A DNA stretch of 64,000 nucleotides, from the NCBI GenBank assembly GCA_002310215.1, contig DBYR01000021.1, positions 62,001 through 126,000 on the forward strand, given 5' to 3'. The number at the start of each line of letters is the position of its first letter. Position 1 is the stretch's first letter. The stretch is from Bacteroidales bacterium UBA1181. GTDB taxonomy: Bacteria > Bacteroidota > Bacteroidia > Bacteroidales > Paludibacteraceae. The position numbers were made by a program, and so were the translations under genes. Below the pieces are notes generated by a model. That model ran no database searches. It was not told where the DNA came from and saw only the letters and a program-made list of their open reading frames with translations. Positions 27,073 to 36,158 of the stretch are shown here, piece by piece.

Positions 27073-28185
27073 TCATCTGCCGACAGCTCGGATAGGACAA
27101 CCCATGATACGGTCTCGTGTAGTCAAATAAATACTATTCTCTTTCGCTATCAAGTAGATCGCATTCCACGGATCATCATCAAGAATGGAAGAGGACCAAT
27201 AAAAGCAGTAAGTTCCATTTTGATTCACGTATGTCTGATTATCGTAAGTGGAAGCCATTTGGCCCACTGCCGGGAAGAAAATAGTGTTGCCGTTCGTCAG
27301 GGAGGTTCCCATGCAACCTGCCTGTCCGCGCACGCTCGTCCATTTCCACTCACAACCATCGATCAACTCCTGTTGCTCCTGATAGGTCGGCATACGCCAC
27401 TTCTCCCCCATCAGCACAGTAGCCGCATCATCCTGAGGCAAAAGCGTATTCAAACCATCCACATCTCCCCATTCACTATTCGTGCAGTACTTTATCAGAT
27501 ACGTCATGTCATCATCATCCGCCCATTTATATGATTTCCTTGTATAGAGTGATTTTCTGGAAGTCTCCCCCCATGCGATGTAATAGCCATGTTCGCAAGG
27601 ATTATCAGTACCGACATTGCAGGTCGCCCACATCAATCCGCTTTCCAGACCAAGATCAACGTATGAGTAGTCATCCTCCTGACCACTGTAGGTCAAGCCA
27701 TTAACAGTCTTACTGGAGGTTTCCTTTAACTTATACTGCGCATAGGCAACAACATCACCCTTCACATTCACGAATGATGAATCACTCCATCCGGAAAACT
27801 CATAACCGACCTTTTGTGGAACGGATGGCTCAACCGCCGATTCTCCATTTTTCACCTCCTGTATACTTAGCAATGTGGAATCGAAGGCAATACCAACATA
27901 AAAGGAGACGGTAAATGGCCCATCAACGGAATCTTCAGGCGTACGTTCCCAAAACACCTGCTTTATGTTTTCAGACTCAACGCATTCAACCGTTCCATCC
28001 TTCATTTCCACACAGACGCTTTTCCCGGAAGATTCGCTTTCAATTTTATGAGTCACTTGTTTCAGCGTATTCACATCATAACGCACAATGGTTCCATCCT
28101 GCATTTCCACAAGCATTTCGGTCATCGCATTAGCGACAAAACACAATGAGCCCGCAAGGACTGTCAACAAAAGTATCTTTTTCAT
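27073..28185 (-). CDS. Secreted protein with InlB-type repeat and C-terminal DUF1566-like domain
   Basis: A 370-residue exported protein. The signal peptide is MKKILLLTVLAGSLCFVANA. Two short copies of a V(E/C)VEMxDGT...KQV motif follow (about residues 23-47 and 57-80). Residues about 92-152 resemble an InlB B-repeat/Flg_new unit (GYEFSGWSD...VVAYAQYK). The C-terminal half has VDLGLESGLMWATCNVG, AWGET, KWRMPTYQEQQEL and the YWSSS end block seen in many Bacteroidota and Fibrobacter surface proteins (DUF1566-like). The function is unknown; it is probably surface-associated. No T9SS tail or lipobox is seen. It sits alone between typA and menA. Confidence 0.72.
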   Translation of the reverse strand: MKKILLLTVLAGSLCFVANAMTEMLVEMQDGTIVRYDVNTLKQVTHKIESESSGKSVCVEMKDGTVECVESENIKQVFWERTPEDSVDGPFTVSFYVGIAFDSTLLSIQEVKNGESAVEPSVPQKVGYEFSGWSDSSFVNVKGDVVAYAQYKLKETSSKTVNGLTYSGQEDDYSYVDLGLESGLMWATCNVGTDNPCEHGYYIAWGETSRKSLYTRKSYKWADDDDMTYLIKYCTNSEWGDVDGLNTLLPQDDAATVLMGEKWRMPTYQEQQELIDGCEWKWTSVRGQAGCMGTSLTNGNTIFFPAVGQMASTYDNQTYVNQNGTYCFYWSSSILDDDPWNAIYLIAKENSIYLTTRDRIMGCPIRAVGR

Positions 28186-28222
28186 CTTACTATCTTATAA
28201 TCAAATTATTCAACAAGCAATC

Positions 28223-29128
28223 TCACATCTTAAACATGCACAATATCCCAACCATCGATACCGCGAACACCAGCATATTCCTAGACGTTTCCCCGATCAA
28301 CGCATTCAGCATAGCTGGTTGGTCGATTCTACGGATCTTACCCCACGTCAGGGAATGCAAAAGAAGATAGGGTACCATCCACAAGAGCGCATAGGGTTTT
28401 AGCCCGAGCCAATAGCAAGAGACGCCTGCAAGGAGCACGGCGGCCAAGCCTGAACACAGGTACAAGTAAAGTCCGAACTTCTTGCCGAGCAACACCACGA
28501 CCGTACGTTTCCCGGACTTCGCGTCATTCTCCACGTCACGATAATTATTCAGGACGAGCAACACATTGACCGCCAAACCCGTGGCGATGCCCGCCAACGT
28601 CAGCGCCACGGGCCACGAAAGGATCTGCACGTAAGCTGTGAAACCGACGGCGACCAATCCGAAGAAAGCCACCACCGCCACATCGCCCAAGCCATTGTAG
28701 GCCAAAGGGAACGGACCGGAGGTGTAGAAGTAGGCGAACAACACGCAAAAGATACCCACAGCGACGAGCCACCAGCCCACATAGAGCATCAGCACCGAGC
28801 CGAAGAGGCAACCCATCGCCACCACCACAAGGATACCAATCTTCATGCGGTCAGGCGTAATCCATCCCTGCGCCGTAGCCCGAGGCGGTCCTAAGCGGTC
28901 CTCCCCGTCACTTCCCTTCAGGAAATCATACAAGTCGTTGATCAGGTTCGCCGCAATCTGCATGGCGACAGCGAACAGAAGGCAACACAAAGCCGGCACC
29001 CACTGAAAAGCGTTGAAATAGTATGCCAAGGCGCAACCCACGGCCACCGGCGCCACCGCCGCGGCCAATGTCTTCGGACGGGCAGCTAAAAGCCACGCCC
29101 GCACAGAGTTCTGTCTAACTTCTTCCAT
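28223..29128 (-). CDS. menA: 1,4-dihydroxy-2-naphthoate polyprenyltransferase
   Basis: A UbiA-family integral membrane prenyltransferase of 301 residues from the ATG at 29128. It attaches the polyprenyl tail to dihydroxynaphthoate in menaquinone synthesis, fitting an anaerobic fumarate-respiring Bacteroidota. The first Asp-rich motif is NLINDLYDFLKGSDGEDRLGP and the second NNYRDVENDAKSGKRT. About eight helices are visible. An upstream ATG at 29188 is rejected because those 20 codons overlap a terminator and the -7 box. No other men gene is in the window. Confidence 0.93.
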   Translation of the reverse strand: MEEVRQNSVRAWLLAARPKTLAAAVAPVAVGCALAYYFNAFQWVPALCCLLFAVAMQIAANLINDLYDFLKGSDGEDRLGPPRATAQGWITPDRMKIGILVVVAMGCLFGSVLMLYVGWWLVAVGIFCVLFAYFYTSGPFPLAYNGLGDVAVVAFFGLVAVGFTAYVQILSWPVALTLAGIATGLAVNVLLVLNNYRDVENDAKSGKRTVVVLLGKKFGLYLYLCSGLAAVLLAGVSCYWLGLKPYALLWMVPYLLLHSLTWGKIRRIDQPAMLNALIGETSRNMLVFAVSMVGILCMFKM

Positions 29129-29150
29129 AGGATAGAGTCTATTGGTTCCG

Positions 29151-29158
29151 CGAATATA
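29151..29158 (-). promoter_or_regulatory. -7-like box TATATTCG for menA
   Basis: One mismatch from TAnnTTTG, placed directly after the GH9 terminator and 22 bases before the menA ATG at 29128. Confidence 0.45.
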
Positions 29159-29193
29159 CAAAAAGAGGGATGAACGACGCACGTCCATCCCTC
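29159..29193 (-). terminator. Intrinsic terminator of the GH9 gene
   Basis: On the minus strand GAGGGATG (complement of 29186-29193) and CATCCCTC (complement of 29165-29172) form a perfect 8-bp stem around a 13-base loop, followed by TTTTT. It lies 23 bases after the GH9 stop codon. Confidence 0.8.
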
Positions 29194-29215
29194 CTCATAT
29201 TATCACAAAAAACAA

Positions 29216-32179
29216 TTACTCCTTCACAATTCTTTCCGTATAGATCGAATCGCCAGCGATGACACGCACCACATAGATACCCGTAGGCAATGAACGCAGA
29301 TCCAGCGTCATATCGGAAGAGTTCAACTGTTTCTCTGCCACAACCGTACCCATAAGGTCGAAGACTTGAGCGGAAGCAGACCGAACCGTATTCAGTCTGA
29401 CGGTCAAAAGATCAGACACTGGGTTAGGATAGAATGTACAGAGAGAGTTCTCCACATCATCCACACCGGAGGTCTTGCCATACTTAGCCAACACCACGGC
29501 GCGGGCACATCCCGAACCTGTCGTCACGCTCCAATCAGCGATGCCAGGGAAGCCCTGCTTGCCATCGCCCGCACTGGTGAACGTGAGCGGTTCACCCTGA
29601 TGCGCGAAGGAGGAATATTTGTTCATGTTCTCATAATAGGAGACCGCGAATGCACCGGAAGAGAAGGTCAACGTATAGTCTCCCTCCGCAGGGATTTCGA
29701 TTGGGTTTGAGAAAGTGACCTTCACGAACTGGTTACCCTTGGATACCTGGATTGGGTCAGAAGTGAACGTCGCCTTCTTCGCACCACCCAGCTCAGCCTT
29801 CACGGTAGTCTCGCCTTGGTTGTAAGGGTTGCCTTCGATATGGACATAGACACTTGTGATGCTACATGCCTTGGAGGCCTTGAAGTTAGCGGAGATATTA
29901 CCCCAGTTCACACCCGTGGAGGTGAAGTCCTTCTGGGTCGGGCCAACCACGATGTCCATGGCGCCGGCGTCCTGCACGTAGAAGGTCTTGTCAGCGGAGA
30001 TCGTAGTCTTGTAGGAAGAGCCCGTGGCAAGCGGCGAACCACCCTCCAATTGATCATACCACTCGTACTCTCCATCCCCCTTCACCGTCAGGGTCACATT
30101 GCCATTCATATCAGAAACGGCATCCTCAGCCTCCGGCAACAAGGAAGTCACCTTGAAAGAGACACCCGTCGATTTACAATTAGAAGCGGAGATTTCGCAA
30201 ACGTACTCGCCACCCTTCGTGATGAGGTACGTAGGAGAAGTAGCGCCTTTCAACGCCTCGCCATTCCTGTACCATTGGTAGGAGGCCGGCACATCCTGCA
30301 ATTCGAAGTTCATTTCTATCTGTGAAGGGTTACAGAGCTCCATGTCCGGTATAGGTTCGAACTCAGGCAAGGAAGCCATCACCACGACGCTACCACTGGT
30401 AGTCCATTCGCCGGCGGAATCAATCTCGCAGACATACTCGCCAGATACGGTAACCGTAAATGAAGAAGCCGAAGTCGACGATTCCACCTTCTGTCCATCC
30501 TTATACCAAGTGAAAGTCTTCTTTCCGTCGGCAGGCACCTTAGAGTCCAAAGTAACAGACCTCATGCCACAAAGAGAAATCGCATTGCCAAGATCTGGAG
30601 ATGGATGACCAAACTTATTGACATTGACAGGGTTAACGACAGAGTTGATATAACCTAAGGCGCATACCAGACCCGCATTGTAGTCGATACCGCCCTCAGA
30701 TATCTGGTAATTGTCCAACGACTCCGAATAGGAGGCAGACTCCAAAGTAGCGCCACTACCGCCCACCATGAAACCCAACTGTATGAACTTATAATTCTTG
30801 TCAGGTATAGGCACCATGCTCATATTATTGCCATCATAGCGGAAGAAATTACGATGATGCGGGATCACCGGATATTTATTGCCGAATCCCACGATGAAAG
30901 ACATGTTAGATGAATTCTTACCCATGATAAATTCGATGGTGGCCAACGAATAAGGATTCAGTTCCTTGTCACTCACCAGTTTAGAATACAAGCCATACGT
31001 GAAGGCTTGGTTAGCAGGGTAACGAAGAGAGCCCCACTGAGCGTCATAATGGCCAGGTTTTCTCAGGATATAGCCAGAGGAAGGCTTGTACATCGAATTC
31101 ACATAGAAATCCATCACGGCCATCGCCTTCTCGCTATAGGAGGATTCCTTGATGGAAGCCATCAGGTATGCGGCCAAGTCCTCCGTGTTGTTATAGCACA
31201 ACGTGTAATTGTAATTATAGTCTCTCTGAGCATCCATCCAGATACAATTCGATTCCGCATTATTCAGGTATTTGGAATCATTCGTGGCGCGGTATAACTC
31301 CGCCGCGAGGATGACCATGTCCGGCACATACTTAGGCTTCGCCCCATAGAACGTTCCCCCACCCGTATTGCCCTTCGAGGTCCCATTAACAAATTCATAA
31401 GCGACCTTAGCCTTCTCCAGACACTTTTGCGCATAAACCGGGTCGAACTTCTTATACACACGGGACATCACAGCCAATGCGGCACCTCCGAGAGCAGCCA
31501 TGGAGGTCACGTTACCACTCGCCTTTTTGATTTCTCTGGATCCGTCCGACTCACCTCCCTGCGACTTTGGCATAGCGGATTTCACAGGAGAGGTACACCA
31601 CACCATGTGGTCGGCGTCGCCATCGCCCTTCTGGTAATAGAATGTATTATCATCACGAACAGCCTTCAGGATAAAATCGGTTGCGTACTTCACCTCGTCC
31701 AAGATATCAGGGATACCATTCGGCACACCCTTCTTGCCTTCCCACGTGTAATCACCGGAAGAGACATATCCATTATAATCAAAAGAATAATAGTCGTCAT
31801 ATCCTTCAGGGAACTCCGAATAACCCAACGCCAGCATATAGGCGGAATAGAAGAAGGTCTGACCGAAGAGGACAAAATCACCGCAATCGAACCAGCCACC
31901 CGTCAGATCATAAGAGCCATCAGCATCCTTCAAGTAAGATTTCCCTTTGACAAAATTCCTCTCAGAGAAAGACATACCATTAGCGACACCGTTCGGCTCG
32001 TGGTCCGCCACCAGCCAATTCACGCCCTCGCCCATGCGTTGAGCGCCATAAAACCTTGCGGTCATCCACAAAGCCTTTTGATACTGTTCCTTGTCGAACG
32101 ACAAATCCGCAGCAGAGACCCACGAGACATTGCCCAGGAAACATATCAATGTCAAAATTGTAAGTTTTAACTTCATCAT
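29216..32179 (-). CDS. Secreted GH9 endoglucanase with T9SS sorting domain
   Basis: A 987-residue modular enzyme. The signal peptide ends VSA (about residue 23). The GH9 catalytic domain spans about 25-515: GGWFDCGDF carries the aspartates D98/D101, SFIVGFGNKYPVIPHHR is the family His-Arg signature, and E495 in ISEGGIDYNAG is the predicted catalytic acid. Two Ig/PKD-like domains follow (about 530-690), then a beta-sandwich region. The C-terminal roughly 75 residues (FYPNPVSDLL...LDLRSLPTGIYVVRV) form a type A T9SS sorting domain. It is predicted to hydrolyse beta-1,4-glucan or xyloglucan-type chains at or outside the cell surface. It has its own promoter and terminator. Confidence 0.95.
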   Translation of the reverse strand: MMKLKLTILTLICFLGNVSWVSAADLSFDKEQYQKALWMTARFYGAQRMGEGVNWLVADHEPNGVANGMSFSERNFVKGKSYLKDADGSYDLTGGWFDCGDFVLFGQTFFYSAYMLALGYSEFPEGYDDYYSFDYNGYVSSGDYTWEGKKGVPNGIPDILDEVKYATDFILKAVRDDNTFYYQKGDGDADHMVWCTSPVKSAMPKSQGGESDGSREIKKASGNVTSMAALGGAALAVMSRVYKKFDPVYAQKCLEKAKVAYEFVNGTSKGNTGGGTFYGAKPKYVPDMVILAAELYRATNDSKYLNNAESNCIWMDAQRDYNYNYTLCYNNTEDLAAYLMASIKESSYSEKAMAVMDFYVNSMYKPSSGYILRKPGHYDAQWGSLRYPANQAFTYGLYSKLVSDKELNPYSLATIEFIMGKNSSNMSFIVGFGNKYPVIPHHRNFFRYDGNNMSMVPIPDKNYKFIQLGFMVGGSGATLESASYSESLDNYQISEGGIDYNAGLVCALGYINSVVNPVNVNKFGHPSPDLGNAISLCGMRSVTLDSKVPADGKKTFTWYKDGQKVESSTSASSFTVTVSGEYVCEIDSAGEWTTSGSVVVMASLPEFEPIPDMELCNPSQIEMNFELQDVPASYQWYRNGEALKGATSPTYLITKGGEYVCEISASNCKSTGVSFKVTSLLPEAEDAVSDMNGNVTLTVKGDGEYEWYDQLEGGSPLATGSSYKTTISADKTFYVQDAGAMDIVVGPTQKDFTSTGVNWGNISANFKASKACSITSVYVHIEGNPYNQGETTVKAELGGAKKATFTSDPIQVSKGNQFVKVTFSNPIEIPAEGDYTLTFSSGAFAVSYYENMNKYSSFAHQGEPLTFTSAGDGKQGFPGIADWSVTTGSGCARAVVLAKYGKTSGVDDVENSLCTFYPNPVSDLLTVRLNTVRSASAQVFDLMGTVVAEKQLNSSDMTLDLRSLPTGIYVVRVIAGDSIYTERIVKE

Positions 32180-32265
32180 ACAATAGTTATTAAATTATAT
32201 ACTCAATCCGTCTATTCCTTTTCTCGAATAGAACCACATTCCCTCATAAAAGGGGTTACAATCGG

Positions 32266-32273
32266 CAAATATA
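32266..32273 (-). promoter_or_regulatory. -7 box TATATTTG for the GH9 gene
   Basis: An exact TAnnTTTG match on the minus strand, 86 bases before the GH9 ATG. A TTG nearby is too close, so the -33 element is uncertain. Confidence 0.55.
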
Positions 32274-32381
32274 AGAAAAAAACAATACAGAAACACATTT
32301 CTTTTTACGAAGTGGGAAGTGGAACTCATAAATATAATGATTAAATTCGCGCCTGAATCAGTAATCAGTTAATGTGTAGCG

Positions 32382-33668
32382 ATGCGTCGGAAGTTATTCC
32401 ATTTCAAGGCAATAACCATTTTCATCTTTCTTTTCTCCTTCATCTCAGCGAAGGCGGACAAGGAAGCGTCGCCTTTTCAACTGGACTGGGAGGATTCCAC
32501 CGCTAATAATTCATTCAACACTTACTCCGATTTCCTGCCAGTGTTAGTGTTCGACTCTCTGCAGACGACAGACCTGCTCCCATTCACACTTCCATACACG
32601 ATATCCTATCAAAAGGAACCGGAAAGCCGACCATTGTTGGATTTGGAGAAGAAATACGACAGTTTAATGATAAAAAACCAAATCGAGCGAAGGTCTGTCC
32701 ACTACATCTCCATCACCCGCCCGGAGCTAATCGACTTCTACGATCTGCACCAATTCGACAACACCCTGAACTACGTACAGGAAGAAGAGAAGATGATTCA
32801 TGTGGAGGGGGTAGAAGAGCCTCAATTACTTCCCACGCCTTTCATTTTGGAAACACCGAAAAGGAACAAGGATAATGAACCATGGAAGTTAAACGGAGAC
32901 CTTTTCCTTCAGTTATCTCAATACTTTGTGACGGACAACTGGCACAAAGGAGGAACGCCCAACACCACCCTCCTCTCGATCCTCAAATATGACATCGATT
33001 ACAAAAAAAATAGATGGCTATTGGAAAACGACTTCGACACAAAAATTGGTTTCTACCATACATTCGAAGACTCCAACCATGTCATCCGCATCAACAACGA
33101 CATATTCAAAATCAACTCACGCATTGGATATCAAACATCCATGACCCCAAAATTATACTATAGCGCCACCATCGATTTCAGCACTTCATTCTTCAAAGGA
33201 TATAAGAAATCCAATTCGAATGAGGTAATCACATACTTCCTCTCCCCAACCCGCTGTTTTTTCGGATTAGGCATGGACTATCGGCACAACAAAAACACGG
33301 CAGTAAAAGTATATCCCCTTTCCTATAAAATCATTTGCCTTCTCCCCAACTCGGGAATAGACCCGTTATCCGTAGGAATTGACAGCTTCCATTGCCACAA
33401 AAGCTATCCAGGCTACATGATCCAAACGGAACTCAACTGGAAATTCTCCAAAGAAATAAAAATCACTTCCGATTTTGACTTATTCAGTTCTTATAACTGC
33501 AGGAACATCGAGTTGGATTGGGAAACCGTCGGGTTATTCACCATCAACCGATTCCTGAGCACTCGTCTATCCCTTATAATGCGTTTTGACAATACGCCCC
33601 TCAACGAAAAGGCGAAAGTACAAATACAGGAACAACTTTCTTTCGGCTTCAGCTACCATTTCCAGTAA
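32382..33668 (+). CDS. Exported outer-membrane protein, DUF3078-like
   Basis: A 428-residue protein with signal peptide MRRKLFHFKAITIFIFLFSFISAKA. The C-terminal half is a run of amphipathic strands rich in aromatic ends, starting around NWHKGGTPNTTLLSILKYDIDYKK and ending SFGFSYHFQ with a terminal-aromatic OMP signature. The tryptophan-His/Gln-Gly-Gly start followed by alternating strands resembles the Bacteroidota DUF3078 family. Role unknown; a beta-barrel in the outer membrane is the best structural guess. The residues 26-165 region is a low-complexity periplasmic linker. It is transcribed divergently from the GH9 gene, and the GH10 gene follows downstream. Confidence 0.7.
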   Translation: MRRKLFHFKAITIFIFLFSFISAKADKEASPFQLDWEDSTANNSFNTYSDFLPVLVFDSLQTTDLLPFTLPYTISYQKEPESRPLLDLEKKYDSLMIKNQIERRSVHYISITRPELIDFYDLHQFDNTLNYVQEEEKMIHVEGVEEPQLLPTPFILETPKRNKDNEPWKLNGDLFLQLSQYFVTDNWHKGGTPNTTLLSILKYDIDYKKNRWLLENDFDTKIGFYHTFEDSNHVIRINNDIFKINSRIGYQTSMTPKLYYSATIDFSTSFFKGYKKSNSNEVITYFLSPTRCFFGLGMDYRHNKNTAVKVYPLSYKIICLLPNSGIDPLSVGIDSFHCHKSYPGYMIQTELNWKFSKEIKITSDFDLFSSYNCRNIELDWETVGLFTINRFLSTRLSLIMRFDNTPLNEKAKVQIQEQLSFGFSYHFQ

Positions 33669-34013
33669 ATTCCGCGACCATAGTGGGCCACCCCGGAGCC
33701 CGACAGACCGCATCATGCCTCTATTCCACCCCTCCCACCCCTTTGCCTGAGAAGGTTAAGAAATCAATTGGGAGAAACACAACGCACCATAAACACGGCT
33801 TCCTTTCTGCCAAAGCACCTTTTGTTTGAGTCGATTATTCATGCATTTGAACCGAATTTCATACTCTAAGACAATGCGGGGCGCTATTTTTGCTCCCGTG
33901 AGAGAGGGGGTAGGGACGCGCATGAATCAGGTGACGGAGAATCCACCCTGCCTTATCATGATGAAGAGCATATAGAAGATTAATTGTATTAATGTATTTA
34001 AACCATACCTACA
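33669..34013. other. 345-base spacer before the GH10 gene
   Basis: It contains a -7 box at 33885-33892 and an apparent leader of about 115 bases. No terminator for the preceding gene, RNA gene or repeat was recognised. Confidence 0.55.
33885..33892 (+). promoter_or_regulatory. -7 box TATTTTTG for the GH10 gene
   Basis: An exact TAnnTTTG match inside GGCGCTATTTTTGCTCCC. It predicts a leader of about 115 bases before the ATG at 34014. No TTG is seen at proper spacing. Confidence 0.5.
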
Positions 34014-36068
34014 ATGAAAACACAGACTATTACTAAAATGGCCGCAGTGTTCGCACTGGGCATCCTGACAAGCAGTTCATCCTTTGCCCAATTGGCGAAG
34101 GACAATCCGTGCAAATTCTTAGGTAACATCACGACTACCAAAGATTGGAGCACGGGAGAGCAATGCGACTACAGTGATTGCAACCTTGTTTTCGCAGACT
34201 ACTGGAACCAAATCACGTGCGAGAACGCCACCAAGTGGGGCTCCGTGCACAGTGGTTGGGGAAGATTCAACTGGTCAAGTCCTGACAGGACCTACAAGTA
34301 TTGTCAGGATCATGGAATCATCTTCAAATTCCACGCCCTCATCTGGGGAAGCCAACATCCTAACTGGATCGAGAGCCTAAGCGTCGACGACACCAAGAAG
34401 GCCATCATCGAATGGTACGACGAGTGCAAGAAGCACTTCCCGAACCTCGAAATCATCGACGTGGTGAACGAGGCCATCTATTCCGGCGGAGATTACCACT
34501 CCCCTTACAAGTCCACAAAGATTATCCAGGCGTTAGGTTCTCTTGCGGAGGATAGGGCACAAAAGGAGACCGGCACAAGGCCTAGCTACAACTGCAACAC
34601 GAATGGCTACCCTAACACCAACTCCTACCAATGGATCGCGGAAGCGTTCCGTCTGGCGCGTGACCGTTGGCCGAACGCCATCCTCATCTACAACGACTAC
34701 AACACGTTCCAGTGGCAAAAGACCGAGTTCATCAACCTCGTCAACGGATTGAAGGCTTGCGGCGCACCTATCGATGCGGCGGGTAACCAAGCGCACGACT
34801 TGAACGACATGAGCGGCAGCCAGTTCAGGAGCGCATTGGAGGAGATCCACAACAAGACCCAAATACCTCAGTACATCACCGAGTACGATATCGCCAAAAG
34901 CGACGACGCAACATTCGAGACGCGTTACAAGGAGCAGTTCCCGATCATGTGGGAGGCCGACTATGTGGCCGGCGTCACCCTCTGGGGTTGGATCTACGGA
35001 CACACATGGGTTAGCAACGGATGCTCCGGATTGGTTAGGGATTGCAAGAAACGTTCAGCATTCACATGGTTGGAGAACTACATGAAGAGCGATGCCGCCA
35101 AGAACGCACAAAGCCCGTTCTGCGGCACGGCATCCAAACTCAAGGCCAATGTGGAACTCTCGGCGAACGCTATTTCCGTAGGTGACAAGTTGACCATCAA
35201 CGTAGAGGCTTCAACCACCGAAGGAAGCATCAGCAACATCACAGTGAAGGTGGATGGGAATACCGTGAACAACGAAAACGGGGAATGGATATACGTGGCG
35301 GACAAGGCCGGCGATCTGGAGATCCTCGTAACGGTACAAAGCACCAATGGGGATAGCAAAGAGATCAAGAAATCCATCACCGTATGCGAGGCAAGGGCTC
35401 CATTCTCAGGATCAGCCTTACAAATCCCAGGGACAATCGAGGCGGAAGACTTCGACAAGGGATGTAACGGTGTGGCATCATACGACTCCGACGGCACCGA
35501 CGAGGGAGACAGCAAAGGCTACCGCTCCGACAATGGAGGTGTGGACATCGTAAAAGGAAACGGAGGCTACGCCATCGGCTACACGAAGAGCGACGAGTGG
35601 TTGGAATATACTGTGAACATCGAGCAAGCCGGCACATACACCGTCTCGGCGACCGTATCTTCCGGATCAAGCAACTCAGGCTTCAAGATCAGCTGCGGGA
35701 ACTCCTCCGCAAAGATCAGCGTACCTGCAGGGGAAGATTGGGACACTTACACCGACGTGAAGACCGAAATAGACCTCTACGATGAAGGTGAGCAAACCAT
35801 CAGATTCACCATCACGGGCGACTATGTCAACATCGATAAGGTCAAATTCGCTTGCCCGAACTGTTCCACCACAGGTATCGAAATCACGCCAAACGACATC
35901 GAATCCGGAACATACACCGTGATCTCCATGATAGGAGAAATCCTCGGCGAGGTGACTTACGATGGAGGCGACATGAATGAGAAAATAAAAGGAATCACAG
36001 GGAATAAGGGAGTTTTCGCCCTGCGGAATAACAACACAGGTATGACTTCTAAATTCATCTGCAAATAA
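34014..36068 (+). CDS. Secreted GH10 endo-1,4-beta-xylanase with CBM6
   Basis: A 684-residue enzyme. The signal peptide ends SSFA (residue 25). The GH10 domain (about 30-365) has HALIWGSQHPNW, the acid/base E153 in VVNEAI and the nucleophile E290 in ITEYDIA. An Ig-like linker spans about 375-460. A CBM6 domain spans about 470-613 (IEAEDF, GGYAIGYTKSDEWLEY). The last 62 residues look like a shortened, divergent T9SS tail (GTYTVISMIGEILGEV...GVFALRNNNTGMTSKFICK) lacking the usual YPNP start. It cleaves xylan or arabinoxylan outside the cell and complements the GH9 enzyme. It ends 25 bases before a strong terminator. Confidence 0.96.
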   Translation: MKTQTITKMAAVFALGILTSSSSFAQLAKDNPCKFLGNITTTKDWSTGEQCDYSDCNLVFADYWNQITCENATKWGSVHSGWGRFNWSSPDRTYKYCQDHGIIFKFHALIWGSQHPNWIESLSVDDTKKAIIEWYDECKKHFPNLEIIDVVNEAIYSGGDYHSPYKSTKIIQALGSLAEDRAQKETGTRPSYNCNTNGYPNTNSYQWIAEAFRLARDRWPNAILIYNDYNTFQWQKTEFINLVNGLKACGAPIDAAGNQAHDLNDMSGSQFRSALEEIHNKTQIPQYITEYDIAKSDDATFETRYKEQFPIMWEADYVAGVTLWGWIYGHTWVSNGCSGLVRDCKKRSAFTWLENYMKSDAAKNAQSPFCGTASKLKANVELSANAISVGDKLTINVEASTTEGSISNITVKVDGNTVNNENGEWIYVADKAGDLEILVTVQSTNGDSKEIKKSITVCEARAPFSGSALQIPGTIEAEDFDKGCNGVASYDSDGTDEGDSKGYRSDNGGVDIVKGNGGYAIGYTKSDEWLEYTVNIEQAGTYTVSATVSSGSSNSGFKISCGNSSAKISVPAGEDWDTYTDVKTEIDLYDEGEQTIRFTITGDYVNIDKVKFACPNCSTTGIEITPNDIESGTYTVISMIGEILGEVTYDGGDMNEKIKGITGNKGVFALRNNNTGMTSKFICK

Positions 36069-36093
36069 GCTCGAAATTTGAGAACAAACGAAG

Positions 36094-36130
36094 GGGGTGT
36101 GTCGATTTCTCGGCACACCCCTATTTTTTT
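36094..36130 (+). terminator. Intrinsic terminator of the GH10 gene
   Basis: GGGGTGTG (36094-36101) pairs with CACACCCC (36114-36121), followed by TATTTTTTT. Confidence 0.88.
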
Positions 36131-36158
36131 GAATAAAGCCAAATCGATTATAACTATC

